Part shown: in pieces, positions 34,418 to 43,076 of the stretch
Position numbering within the stretch: the stretch's first letter is position 1
Layout: the number at the start of each line of letters is the position of its first letter
Assembly (NCBI GenBank): GCA_016722945.1
Contig: JAEQMT010000009.1
Coordinates: 62,001-126,000, forward strand
Reading direction: 5' to 3'
Length of the DNA stretch: 64,000 bases
Origin: Desulfofustis sp. PB-SRB1
GTDB lineage: Bacteria > Desulfobacterota > Desulfobulbia > Desulfobulbales > Desulfocapsaceae
The notes under the pieces: model-generated
Seen by the model: the letters and a program-made list of their open reading frames with translations, nothing else
What the model was told of the DNA's origin: nothing
Databases searched by the model: none
Translations under genes and position numbers: made by a program

Positions 34418-36107
34418 ATGACACTTTTTGAGCTGGAAAGCATAGAAAGCGAGAGTGATGTTGAGCAGAAGATCATTATGCCACTTCTCAAAAATGTTCT
34501 TGGATATTCAGATTTAGAAATACGAACAAAAGATTACCTTGCACCGACTCAAATAGACAAAGGGGCAGGGAAGAAAATGGGGTACTACCCGGACTATATT
34601 ATCTATATTGCAGGTATTCCTTGCTTAATTATAGAAACTAAAGATATTTGCGTACCTTCTGAAGAGGGCTACAGAGAAGCGAGATTATATGCAACAGAGA
34701 TTAATAAAAGGTATCCAAAAGATGTAAATCCTGCAAAGTATATATTGTCATCAAATGGAATAGAAATCCATTTAGGTCCATGGGATTCTGAGCAAGAGTT
34801 ACATGTTCTTGAAACAAGAAATCTCAAAGAAGGCTTGAAAGATCTTGAAACACTGAAATTAAATATTTCCAGAAGCTTTCTATTAACCCATGCTCAATTA
34901 GTCAGAGATAAATTAATTGCTGTAGATCGTTATAAGCCTCTTTTTCTTCTTGGTGGCCCTTCCCGTCAGAGCTCACAGCTTTCACCTAATACATTTGCCG
35001 CCGATTTAGTTCCAATTTTGAGAAAATACTTTGACCCTGATGAAACTAAATGGTCGGAGGAAATTTTAGAAAGAGGTTATTGCTCTTCTGACGAGATTAC
35101 TAAATATAATTCTACACTTGAATCATTACTTAAAGATAGAATAATGCTGAAAGGGGGTGTTGAATCATTAAAAACTACGAAAAATAAAGCCGACATTATC
35201 GATAAAGCTCTTTCTAAAGCAGTCACTTCGAAAAGAGACGTTCCAGACCCATTCATTTTAATAATTGGTGGTGTTGGTTCTGGAAAGTCGATGTTCATAG
35301 AGCGATACTATAAACATTTAATTAATGAAGAAATAAAGAATAATACACTTTGGGCTGTGGTGGATTTCAACACCGCACCTCAAGATATTTCAGATTTAGA
35401 GACTTGGATATGTCAAGAATTTATAAATGATTTTTCTTTGAGAAATGGTGACGATGACTTTTTCACTTTTGAAAACCTTAAAAGGTATTTTGCACCAGAC
35501 ATTGCTAGACGCGAAAAAGGCCCGTATAAGCTATTAAAAGAAGAAGTATATCAAACTTATGTAGAAAAGATTACTAATGACATAACTAAATGGAACGACG
35601 ATCCTGAAAAATTATCAGAGAGTATCATTAGATACTATTCAAAAGATAAAAATATTCCAATTATAGTCGTCTTTGACAATGTTGATAAAAGAGACAGAGA
35701 CCAGCAACTAAGTGTTTTTCAATCAGTACAATGGTTCAGATCTAAAAATAAGTGTTTTTCACTTTTGTCGCTTAGAGATGAAACATTTGATGCATACAAA
35801 GATTCACCACCATTAGATGCATTTTTAAAACCTTTTGCTTTTAGAATTGTTCCACCTAGATTTATAAATGTAGTGAAGAGAAGGCTTGAATTAGCAATCG
35901 GTTATTTATCCGCCCAAACAGATAAAAGTCTCACATACACACTTCCGAATGGCATTCAAGTTACATATCCATCTACCAAAATAGGAAAATACCTTCTTAG
36001 TATTTACCTTTCGGTTTTTAATCCACAAAGAAAAATAAGCCTGATTTTAGAGGCACTTTCAGGAAAAAATATAAGACGTGCACTTGAGATGTTCGCAGAT
36101 ATTCTAA
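34418..36107 (+). pseudogene. PD-(D/E)xK nuclease-ATPase, 5' part, broken by IS701-type element
   Basis: 563 codons are intact before the insertion. The N-terminal domain (residues 1-130) resembles the HsdR N-terminal nuclease: Asp59 in YYPDYIIY, then Glu73 and Lys75 in LIIETKD. A P-loop ATPase follows with Walker A GGVGSGKS near residues 284-291 and Walker B IIVVFDNVDKRDR. Such nuclease-NTPase fusions are common in defence islands; the role here is inferred. The gene resumes at 37643. It is the only gene of its cassette. Confidence 0.88.
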
Positions 36108-37638
36108 CCCTACAACGAAACTTATATTGACGTCATAGCCACAATATGTAACACTGCGCAACATAACCCAAACCATGGAGGTGGGCCTATGTTGCCGTCA
36201 ATTCGATCCGTTGAGCACACGTACGAAATACCGAAATTCTCGATCACCACAAAAGACATTGATGGTTTTTATTCCGAACTTGAAGGGTATCATGAGGTTT
36301 TTGCCGACTGTTTCCACCGGAGTGAGTCGCGGGGCCATTTTTTTAAGTACATGGCCGGCCAATTCAGTGAGCTTGAAAGGAAGTCGATTGAACCGATTGC
36401 CGTTAATATCAAAGGCGGAAATGTTAGAGCAATGCAGCGGTTTATCAGTGACGCGGAATGGGATGAGGATAAAATAAGCCGCAAGTATCGTCATATGGTT
36501 AATGATGATATGGGTGATCCAAACGGCATTCTCATTTTCGATGAATCTGGTTTTGTCAAAAAAGGATCCGACTCGATCGGTGTAGCCAGACAATACTGCG
36601 GCACCATTGGAAAGGTGGATAATTGTCAGGTCGGTGTATTCGCGGCGTATGCCTCCCCCCAGGGGTACGCCCTGATTGACAAGCGGCTTTTCATTCCAGA
36701 GAAATGGTTCACCAAAGACTATGCCGCAAAACGGGAAAAATGCGCTTTACCCGAAAATATCAAGTTCAAAACCAAACCGCAACTGGCGGTTGAGATGTTT
36801 ACTGCAATTCGAGACGAGGGGATACTTCCATTCAAATACATTGCCACCGACAGCCTGTATGGCTCAAGCCCCGAATTTATCAATGCGGTTGATCGGCTTC
36901 CCGGGGTCACCTATTTTGTATCCATGGCCAGTGACACCCGTTGTTGGCTGAAAAGACCCGTCGTCAGGGAAAAGACATACAAATACAAGGGCACGGTCAA
37001 AACCAGGAGAATTCTGGAAGATACATCAAAGACCCCCATTGCGTTCATCGATCTTGCCAAAAGCATCAATGATTTCTTCTGGTACAGGCGAAAGGTCTCC
37101 GAAGGCACCAAAGGCCCTATTATGTATGAATTCACTAAGCGCCGGGTTGTATTGTCAAAAGATGGATTGCCGGAAAAGGAAGTGTGGGTTGGTCATCAAG
37201 CGAACGCTCGGCCCCAAGCCGGAATATTCGTTTTTTATCAGCAACGCCCCGGTCAGCACTCGCCTTGCAAAGTTTGTCTGGCTGAGCGGAGTGCGGTGGG
37301 CTATTGAGCAATGCTTTGAAGAAACGAAAACAGAGCTGGGGATGGACCACTATGAAGTTCGTAAATATTCCGGCTGGAATCATCATATTCTGACATGTAT
37401 GCTGGGGCATTTTTTCCTCTGGCACCTCAAGATACGGTTGGGGGAAAAAAACGCCGTCTATTACTCTGTCGCAGCTTAGGATGTTGATTGAAACGGTTCT
37501 GCCAATCGCCCACTATGACGCCATGACAATGTTGGCGCTGATTGAGAGCGTGCAGGTTAAGAATCACAGAGCGTATCTTTCGCATCGAAGACGACGCCTG
37601 CGATCATTAAATGATTTTAAATAACTTTCGTTGTAGGG
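36108..37638 (+). mobile_element. IS701-family element, 1,531 bp, decayed
   Basis: Inverted ends CCCTACAACGAAACTTAT and CCCTACAACGAAAGTTAT (reverse strand of the right end). CTAA is duplicated at 36104-36107 and 37639-37642, which fits the YTAR targets typical of IS701. It interrupts the nuclease-ATPase gene. Its only gene is frameshifted. Confidence 0.92.
36189..37624 (+). pseudogene. IS701-family transposase with two frameshifts
   Basis: The DDE_5-type transposase is clear: ILIFDESGFVKKGSDSIGVA, RQYCGTIGKVDNCQVGVF, IATDSLYGSSPEF and WAIEQCFEETKTELGMDHYE. The frame changes by +1 near 37195 (around GTGTGGGTTGGTC) and again near 37445 (GGGGAAAAAAACGCC). After the second shift, TLSQLRMLIETVLPIAHYDA continues to 37624. 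Each shift is explained by one extra base. Autonomous activity is unlikely unless these are sequencing errors. Confidence 0.88.
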
Positions 37639-37642
37639 CTAA

Positions 37643-38335
37643 TCTCTGGATATTTTGGTGATGATTTAATTTTTTCAATTACTGAAGGGAATAAATTCAA
37701 TATTCCTGAATGGCTAGTTATTAGAGTTCTCATGAGATCAAACTATGAATTTTTTGCAGATAATCATGGCTATACTCAAAATTTACTTGCTGTTCAGGCT
37801 AGTAGCAAGACATCTAATAATTTTATTTTGTTAGAAATTTTAGAGTTCCTTAGTAATCGCAGAAAAGATAGGACTGCTTTTAAAATAGAAGGATATCATT
37901 ATGTTCCAGAACTTGAGTTCCATTGTAGTAAATTGGGATATTCGCAAGAAGATATCAATTGGGCACTAGAGATATTGTTAAACAGGGGATTAATAGTCAC
38001 AGATCATCAGCGAACTAAAGGTATTACTAGTCAAGATTATATAAAAAATTGGTGCTTCTGGTTATTATCACTTGAGATTTTTGGCATCAAGAACTGAGTA
38101 CTTATCAAGCATTCCAATTGACACATATTTTAATAATAATTCAACAGCTCAGAAGGTAGTTGACTTCTCGTTTGATAGCATGAAAAACAGAAAAAAGAGG
38201 TTAGAATTGCTTAAAAATTATCTTCAAGAAGAATATGAAAGAACAAAACAAACCATCCCTGAATTTGCAGAAAGTAATGAAGGTGTTGAACGTTTCCTAG
38301 AGAAAATCGATGTTGCTATTGGTTTTGAAAAATAA
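37643..38335 (+). pseudogene. PD-(D/E)xK nuclease-ATPase, 3' part, with homopolymer frameshift
   Basis: The frame continues as ADIL-ISGYFGDDLIFSITE. The C-terminal region has winged-helix features (FHCSKLGYSQEDINWALEIL). At about 38042-38047 an AAAAAA run carries one extra A: removing it gives YIKIGASGYYHLRFLASRTE and restores the frame to the TAA at 38335. The whole protein would be 793 residues. If the extra A is a read error, only the insertion disrupts the gene. Confidence 0.88.
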
Positions 38336-38341
38336 AATAAT

Positions 38342-38398
38342 CATATCAAATCATTCCACCGGACTCGCTTAAGCTCGCCGGTTAATTTTACGTTATGC
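38342..38398 (+). other. attC site, 57 bp, with altered R''
   Basis: The R'' position reads CATATCA, one change from the usual CATAACA, and pairs with the decayed R' at 34362. R' is GTTATGC (38392-38398). Arms CCACCGGACTCGCTT and AAGCTCGCCGGT pair as in a typical attC. Confidence 0.85.
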
Positions 38399-38421
38399 CC
38401 CCTAAAAATCGGAGGTCAACT

Positions 38422-38664
38422 ATGCCACATGTAATTGTGAAACTTTATCCCGGAAGATCTGAGGAACAAAAGAAAATACTTGCAAACGAAATAGTCAAAG
38501 ACGTTGTTGCCATTGCAAAGTGTGAGAAAAAATCTGTTTCTGTGGCCTTCGAGGAAATTGAAAAGGAAAATTGGGCAGAAAAAGTTTATAAGCCAGATAT
38601 TCTTAATGGGAAAGGCAGCCTTTACAAAGAACCAGGATATAATCCATTTGAGAAAAGCTGGTAA
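38422..38664 (+). CDS. 4-oxalocrotonate tautomerase-like protein in a cassette
   Basis: This 80-residue protein begins MPHVIVKLYPGRSEEQKKIL, the tautomerase pattern in which Pro1 after Met removal is the catalytic base. A helix (LANEIVKDVVAIAKCEKKSV) and the second strand (SVAFEEIEKENWAEKVYKP) follow. The substrate is unknown. GGAGG lies seven bases before ATG 38422, which is the start consistent with Pro1. The cassette is bounded by GTTATGC (38392) and GCATAAC (38703). Confidence 0.9.
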   Translation: MPHVIVKLYPGRSEEQKKILANEIVKDVVAIAKCEKKSVSVAFEEIEKENWAEKVYKPDILNGKGSLYKEPGYNPFEKSW

Positions 38665-38702
38665 ATCAGAAACTAACTTTTTATGTATGCTGGCAGATCT
38701 TG

Positions 38703-38807
38703 GCATAACAATGCCACTGGAGCAGACGGCGTGAAGATAGCTGTTTTACGTAAAGGCCGTGCGGAATAGAAACTCATTTGGCCGCTGCTCACTGGCGGAC
38801 GTTGGCC
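38703..38807 (+). other. attC site, 105 bp
   Basis: R'' is GCATAAC (38703-38709) and R' is GTTGGCC (38801-38807). Arms GCCACTGGAGCAGACGGC and GCCGCTGCTCACTGGCGG pair across a long loop. It is longer than the other sites here but within the known range. Confidence 0.82.
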
Positions 38808-38820
38808 GAATTATAGGGAG

Positions 38821-39261
38821 ATGAAACACGCCATATCCATACAGACAGCCCTGCTGGTTCTTCAGTCGCAAGCGTTGGCAAAACGAACCGCAGCTCCTAC
38901 TATCGCCCCCGTGGTGCATTACGGGGTTCAGTACGTTGTCCCCAGTGACAATAGTCGAAAGGTTTACGTCCGCGCAGTCGACGCGAGGACTGGAAACACT
39001 TTGTGGGAAAAGACAATTTTAAGGAATTGATCAACCCCTTGGTAAGAGGCGGATGTCCAGTGGGTCTTCATCGCGTCAATAATACTGAAGGATGACACAC
39101 TCATCCTCACAGACGAGCGTGCGAGACGTTTCGTTCTCGACCTGAAGACCAAGAAAGTAATGAAACTCAAGGACAACGAGAAGACGGCCAGAAAGCCGTC
39201 GGAGCCTATTTCGAAATCCGCGCCGGCTCCCTGCGCGGCTTCCGAAAAGGCTCAACGGTAA
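38821..39261 (+). pseudogene. PQQ-like repeat protein, broken by two frameshifts
   Basis: The N-terminal part reads VRAVDARTGNTLWEKTI, a PQQ/beta-propeller-like repeat, then stops at 39030. The next frame gives DNFKELINPLV, and a third gives ADVQWVFIASIILKDDTLIL and ends in TAA at 39261. One base is lost or gained near 39010 and one extra A lies near 39045 (GGTAAGAGG). The protein would be about 145 residues. Its function is unknown. Confidence 0.7.
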
Positions 39262-39262
39262 C

Positions 39263-39269
39263 GTTCGGT
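39263..39269 (+). other. Solo integron core site GTTCGGT
   Basis: ACGTTCGGT resembles an R' core and nearly complements GCCGAAC at 39992, which closes the PIN cassette. The palindromic arms expected upstream are only partly visible (AAGCCGTCGGAGCC and GGCTCCCTGCGCGGCTT), so the attC here is probably decayed. Confidence 0.45.
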
Positions 39270-39362
39270 TTCCGATGCCTCTGATGAAATCTATCAAATA
39301 AAGGGCCATTATGCATGTAACATAAGAAGGGATTTTTTCAAGCTTACTTTGAGATGTCTGAT

Positions 39363-39794
39363 ATGAAAATTTACTTGGATAATTGCTGTTTTAACCGCCC
39401 TTTTGATGACCAGTTGCAGCTCAGGATTTAGTTGGAATCTGAGGCAAATATGAAGATCCAAGATGATATTAGGGCTCAGCGGATACAACTGGTCTGGTCT
39501 TATATTCTGGACTTAGAGAATGATAACAATCCATACGATGAAAGAAGAAGGCAAATTAGTGAATGGAAAATTTATTCAGTATCAGATGTTCAAGAAAATG
39601 CTGAAATAGTCAACAAGGCCAATGACCTCACAAACATTGGATTGAGCAAATTAGACGCTTTCCATATAGCCTGTGCTATTTTCTCTCAATGTGAATACTT
39701 TTTAACGACGAACGATAAGGTTTTGAGAAATGATTCTCTTGTCCAGGAACTGAAAATAGTTGATCCGTTCCTTTTTATTAAGGAGAACGAATAA
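39363..39794 (+). pseudogene. PIN-domain toxin gene with in-frame stop
   Basis: The frame begins MKIYLDNCCFNRPFDDQLQL, a PIN-like start with the first catalytic Asp. It meets TAG at 39429 and then continues without shift through WSYILDLENDNNPYDERRRQ and GLSKLDAFHIACAIFSQCEY to 39794. A single CAG-to-TAG change would explain it. The rest of the gene can still be read from TTG 39432, but without the first Asp. The partner gene follows by 2 bp. Confidence 0.82.
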
Positions 39795-39796
39795 TT

Positions 39797-40009
39797 ATGA
39801 TGACTAATACAGAAATAAAGGTGAAAGGGCTTCAGATTTTAACCAAATCTCTTGGTTTGGTTGAGGCGGAACGGTTTGTCGCTTTAATTCAACAAGAACC
39901 ATTTGACTATACGAAATGGAGAGACGGCTTGTTTGAGGATCTATCTGTTGAAGAAATTAGTCTTAAGGCTATGGAGTTGAGAAAGAAAAAGGCCGAACCA
40001 GGCGGTTGA
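39797..40009 (+). CDS. Small partner protein of the PIN toxin (putative antitoxin)
   Basis: This 70-residue charged protein (SLGLVEAERFVALIQQEPFD, then YTKWRDGLFEDLSVEEISLK) lies 2 bp after the PIN gene, in the position and size of an antitoxin. Its 3' end runs into the R'' core of the next attC. The family assignment is from context only. Confidence 0.65.
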   Translation: MMTNTEIKVKGLQILTKSLGLVEAERFVALIQQEPFDYTKWRDGLFEDLSVEEISLKAMELRKKKAEPGG

Positions 40010-40072
40010 GCGGTCCGGCTTATGCTCCGCTGGCGCTCCGCAAAACTCGGCGCGCTCACCTCAACCTTATCG
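39992..40072 (+). other. attC site, 81 bp, with degenerate R'
   Basis: R'' is GCCGAAC (39992-39998). Arms GGTTGAGC and GCTCACCTCAACC pair, with an inner GCTCCGCTGGCGCTCCGC. R' has decayed to CTTATCG (40066-40072). It runs directly into the group II intron remnant. Confidence 0.7.
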
Positions 40073-40088
40073 CGCCGAGCAAAGATCG

Positions 40089-40250
40089 GTGCATCTTGCA
40101 GGGTGAACGTCCCCGTGATCAACTACTAGACCATGTAACGGGTAACTGTGATGATCCACGCGGAAGTGAGTGCAACCGAAGAACCGGATGCGGGAAAACC
40201 GAACGTCCGACACCGAGTGGGGGGCGCCGGGTACCCGGCGTTTCTACTAC
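40089..40250 (+). mobile_element. Group II intron remnant, internally deleted
   Basis: The 5' part (GTGCATCTTGCAGGGTGAAC) resembles a group II intron start. The 3' part has a domain-V-like hairpin (AACCGGATGCGGGAAAACCG then AACGTCCG) and a domain-VI-like tail (GGGGGGCGCCGGGTACCCGG). The intron-encoded protein is absent. It lies just after an attC; group IIC-attC introns are known to target such sites, but the orientation here is not the classical one. Confidence 0.62.
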
Positions 40251-40281
40251 GAGATATCTCAAATTAAAGTGATAAGAAGTC

Positions 40282-40540
40282 ATGAAGGTTCGCTCAATGG
40301 AGGAGTACGATATCGAGGCAGTTTCAGAAGTACATCGAGCTGCCTTCCCAAGGCAAGAGCATTCCAATGATTGGATATCTTGCAATTTTGCGGCTTATCC
40401 ACGCATGCAATTTTTCGTGGCTGACGATGGTAGTCATATCAAGGGCTTTATCCTCTGGACGCAGAAAAGTGGCTTCCGTGAACAGGTAATTCTTGAACTA
40501 GAACAAATTGCTGTTAACCCCAATGATCACGGGAGAGGGT
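40282..40540 (+). pseudogene. GNAT acetyltransferase, 5' part, split by two elements
   Basis: It encodes MKVRSMEEYDIEAVSEVHRA through ILELEQIAVNPNDHGRG, the first 86 residues of a GNAT enzyme ending inside the acetyl-CoA loop. The IS3-family element begins at 40541. The second half lies 4.6 kb away at 45165. Joining them gives GRG-LGTKLI, the expected loop, and a 156-residue protein. Confidence 0.9.
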
Positions 40541-40608
40541 TATAGTGGACCCCAAAAATGGGACAGCAAATTAAGTTATTTTCCTCACCATAACGGGGAT
40601 ACTGAAAA

Positions 40609-40902
40609 ATGACAGAAAAAAGGCGCAGGACCTACACCGCGGCATTCAAGGCAAAGGTTGGCTTGGAGGCGATCCGTGGGGTACAGACTACTAACGAAAT
40701 TGCCCAGGCATACGGTGTCCATCCGGTGCAAGTCGGCCACTGGAAAAAGGCGATCACCGAACAAGCCGGGACACTGTTTGAAACCAAGCGGGGACGCAAA
40801 AAACGCGACGAAGCCACTGAGCCGGATAGATTATACACGGAAATCGGCCGGTTGAACATGGAGCTGGACTGGTTGAAAAAAAAGTCCGGACTGAGCCGGT
40901 GA
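40609..40902 (+). CDS. IS3 transposase OrfA
   Basis: This 97-residue protein has an N-terminal helix-turn-helix (FKAKVGLEAIRGVQTTNEIA, YGVHPVQVGHWKKA) and a C-terminal leucine-zipper-like segment (EIGRLNMELDWLKKK). It binds the element ends. The A8 run in TTGAAAAAAAAGTCC near its end is a likely -1 frameshift site giving an OrfAB fusion transposase. Confidence 0.93.
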   Translation: MTEKRRRTYTAAFKAKVGLEAIRGVQTTNEIAQAYGVHPVQVGHWKKAITEQAGTLFETKRGRKKRDEATEPDRLYTEIGRLNMELDWLKKKSGLSR

Positions 40903-41873
40903 GCGTTCGACAAACCTGGATAGAGCCTGCTCCAGCAGGCCAATCCTCAGCTCCATCGCTGAGTCGCCAGTGTGAACTGGCCGGAGTAACCCGCTCAGGG
41001 GTCTATCGGTGCTGGAAGGGTGACACTCCGGTCAGCGAGCTGGATCTGAAACTGCTGAGGTTAATTGATGCCGAGTACACCCGCCGTCCCTTTTACGGCA
41101 GCAGGAGAATGGTCTTATCGTTACGTGATGCTGGGTATCAGGTCAACCGTAAGCGGGTACAGCGTTTGATGAAGGTACTCGGACTTGCCGGCATGCTGCC
41201 CGGACCTCATACCAGCAAACCGCATCCCACCCATAAGATCTATCCTTACCTGCTGCGTGGTGTGGCCATTACGCGACCAGACCAAGTGTGGAGCGCCGAT
41301 ATCACCTATATCCGGTTGGCCCACGGGTTTGCCTATCTGGTGGCGATCATGGACTGGTATTCTCGTCGGGTCTTGGCCTGGCGGTTGTCCAATACACTTG
41401 ATTCAGGCTTCTGTATCGACTGCCTGGAAGAAGCACTCCGTACGTATGGTGCGCCTGAGATATTCAACACTGACCAGGGGGCTCAATTTACCAGTACGGC
41501 TTTTACGAAGGTGCTTACGGATGCGAAGATTGCGATCAGCATGGATGGACGGGGCAGGGCATTGGATAATATTTTCGTCGAGCGGTTGTGGCGCAGCGTC
41601 AAATATGAGGATATTTACCTCAAGGGGTACGAGTTCTTTGCCGAATTGTACCGTGGCCTCCGAGCGTATTTCACCTATTATAACGACGAGCGCCCCCATC
41701 AGGCGTTGGGCTATCTTACGCCCACATCAGTCTATCGAGCGGGCACGGGCGGGGGTGCGGAAATAAAGGATCATTTCAACACGGATAGCTCCGGTACCAT
41801 TTCGGCTCCGCTTCGCTCCACCGAAATGGTACCGGAAAGAGGAACTGGGGCAGCGCTACTCCGCTGCGAATAA
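40899..41873 (+). CDS. IS3 transposase OrfB
   Basis: This 324-residue protein carries the IS3 DDE core: VWSADITYIRL, then IFNTDQGAQFTS and NIFVERLWRSVKYEDIYLK, with an N-terminal HTH_21-like region (RRPFYGSRRM). It starts at GTG 40899, overlapping the OrfA stop by 4 bp. The last 40 residues run through a hairpin near the right end and are probably not essential. No defect is visible, so the element may be active. Confidence 0.93.
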   Translation: MSVRQTWIEPAPAGQSSAPSLSRQCELAGVTRSGVYRCWKGDTPVSELDLKLLRLIDAEYTRRPFYGSRRMVLSLRDAGYQVNRKRVQRLMKVLGLAGMLPGPHTSKPHPTHKIYPYLLRGVAITRPDQVWSADITYIRLAHGFAYLVAIMDWYSRRVLAWRLSNTLDSGFCIDCLEEALRTYGAPEIFNTDQGAQFTSTAFTKVLTDAKIAISMDGRGRALDNIFVERLWRSVKYEDIYLKGYEFFAELYRGLRAYFTYYNDERPHQALGYLTPTSVYRAGTGGGAEIKDHFNTDSSGTISAPLRSTEMVPERGTGAALLRCE

Positions 41874-42082
41874 AGGAAAGGGAAATAACTTAAATTCAGG
41901 GGAAAATTGTCCTTGACTTGGGGTCCACCTCAGGTTGGTGTTGATTCTCACATTAAATGCACAGCATTTGTCTGAATATCTTACCAGTGATATCAGAATA
42001 TTTTGCAGGCGTCCCCCCCGGGCGTGCGTCGCGTAGCGCCGCCCGGGGGGAGCATCTCGGCACGACTAGAGTACAGATTTAC

Positions 42083-42244
42083 TCAGAACAATGCATCATA
42101 TTCTGAGTCCTTCTTCTCTGCGTAGTGTCCGTGTCCAGATTGATCAGTGGTTACGAGTCGGCAATACTGTTTGACGATACGGTTTAGTTCTTCAGCCAGT
42201 TCAAGCAATTCGGCAAGAAACTGGATGGTCTGTTCAGGTTTCAT
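42083..42244 (-). CDS. Small helical protein of the element, copy 2
   Basis: This 53-residue protein is identical in sequence to the one at 33394 in copy 1. The ATG has AAGGAG upstream. Confidence 0.65.
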   Translation of the reverse strand: MKPEQTIQFLAELLELAEELNRIVKQYCRLVTTDQSGHGHYAEKKDSEYDALF

Positions 42245-42272
42245 GATGTGCTCCTTGTGTTTGATGGTTGAA

Positions 42273-43076
42273 TTACAGCAGCTCCGAGTCGGCACACCGA
42301 ACATGCTCCGCTGTTACCTCTTGTGTTTTTTCAGCGGCAGCGGCGATCATGGCGCCGCGGGCAAGATGGTTGGCTTTTCTAAAGAGCCCGCCGGATCCCT
42401 GATGAATGGCGGTTACCGCCTGTTCGGTAAAGGGTGAGTTTTTTATTCCGGCAATGGTGAGATGATGGTCCAGATACTCACCCATCGCCTGCCGGGTGAC
42501 CGCCGGCAGATGACTTCTGGCAACAATGCGGGAAGCCAGTGGGATGGCAGTGCGGTAGAGCAGGTTTTCGGCCAGGTTATTCTGGCCGGCCAGCACCATG
42601 GGCAGCCACGGTTTGGAGTCGGCCTCGAACTGGGTGATGGTATGCAGTTCGGCAAAGACATCGAGGCGCAGCAGTGAGGCCTCATCGATAATCAGCAGGG
42701 GTTGCTGCTTTTTACCGGCGACCAGGCTGTCGATCTGTGTTCTGATCAGCCGGGTCAATACGGCCCGTGAGGACGATGCGGTGGCGATATCAAGCTCGGC
42801 CAGGAGCTGGCGGTAGAGTTCGAGAATAGAGCCGGCCGAAGCGGTGACCCACAGGGTTTTGTACTGAGAGGGATGAAGCGTTCCACAGCTGTAGCGCACG
42901 GCGGTTGATTTGCCGGCGCCGACTTCGCCGGTGACGAGCATGATGGCGCCAAGGCGCAGAACATAGTCGAGGCGCTGCTGGACGCCGAGCAATTCCGGGG
43001 TGGTGAGTACCTGCTCAAGGGCGAGATCGGCCCTGAAGGGCTCCGCACTGAGGCCGAAGAAACTTCGATAGCTCAT
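42273..43076 (-). CDS. TniB/ExeA-like AAA ATPase, copy 2
   Basis: This 267-residue ATPase has the same Walker A (GEVGAGKST) and Walker B (LLIIDEAS) motifs as copy 1. Differences include S for T in YRSFFG, HPSQYKT for HHSRYKT and A for V in LTIAGIK. It overlaps the integrase gene by 4 bp. Confidence 0.92.
   Translation of the reverse strand: MSYRSFFGLSAEPFRADLALEQVLTTPELLGVQQRLDYVLRLGAIMLVTGEVGAGKSTAVRYSCGTLHPSQYKTLWVTASAGSILELYRQLLAELDIATASSSRAVLTRLIRTQIDSLVAGKKQQPLLIIDEASLLRLDVFAELHTITQFEADSKPWLPMVLAGQNNLAENLLYRTAIPLASRIVARSHLPAVTRQAMGEYLDHHLTIAGIKNSPFTEQAVTAIHQGSGGLFRKANHLARGAMIAAAAEKTQEVTAEHVRCADSELL

Larger units (their letters stand above)
40541..41932 (+). mobile_element. IS3-family insertion sequence, 1,392 bp
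   Basis: The ends are TATAGTGGACCCCAA and (reverse strand) TGAGGTGGACCCCAA, with GGACA repeated further in. GGT is duplicated at 40538-40540 and 41933-41935. It carries orfA and orfB in the -1 arrangement. A 15-bp perfect hairpin around GGTACCATTTCGG lies near its right end. It interrupts a GNAT gene. Confidence 0.93.

Noticed and set aside
37039-37479. Separate 146-codon gene in the IS701 element
   Set aside because: It is the continuation of the transposase in another frame after a +1 shift, not an independent gene.
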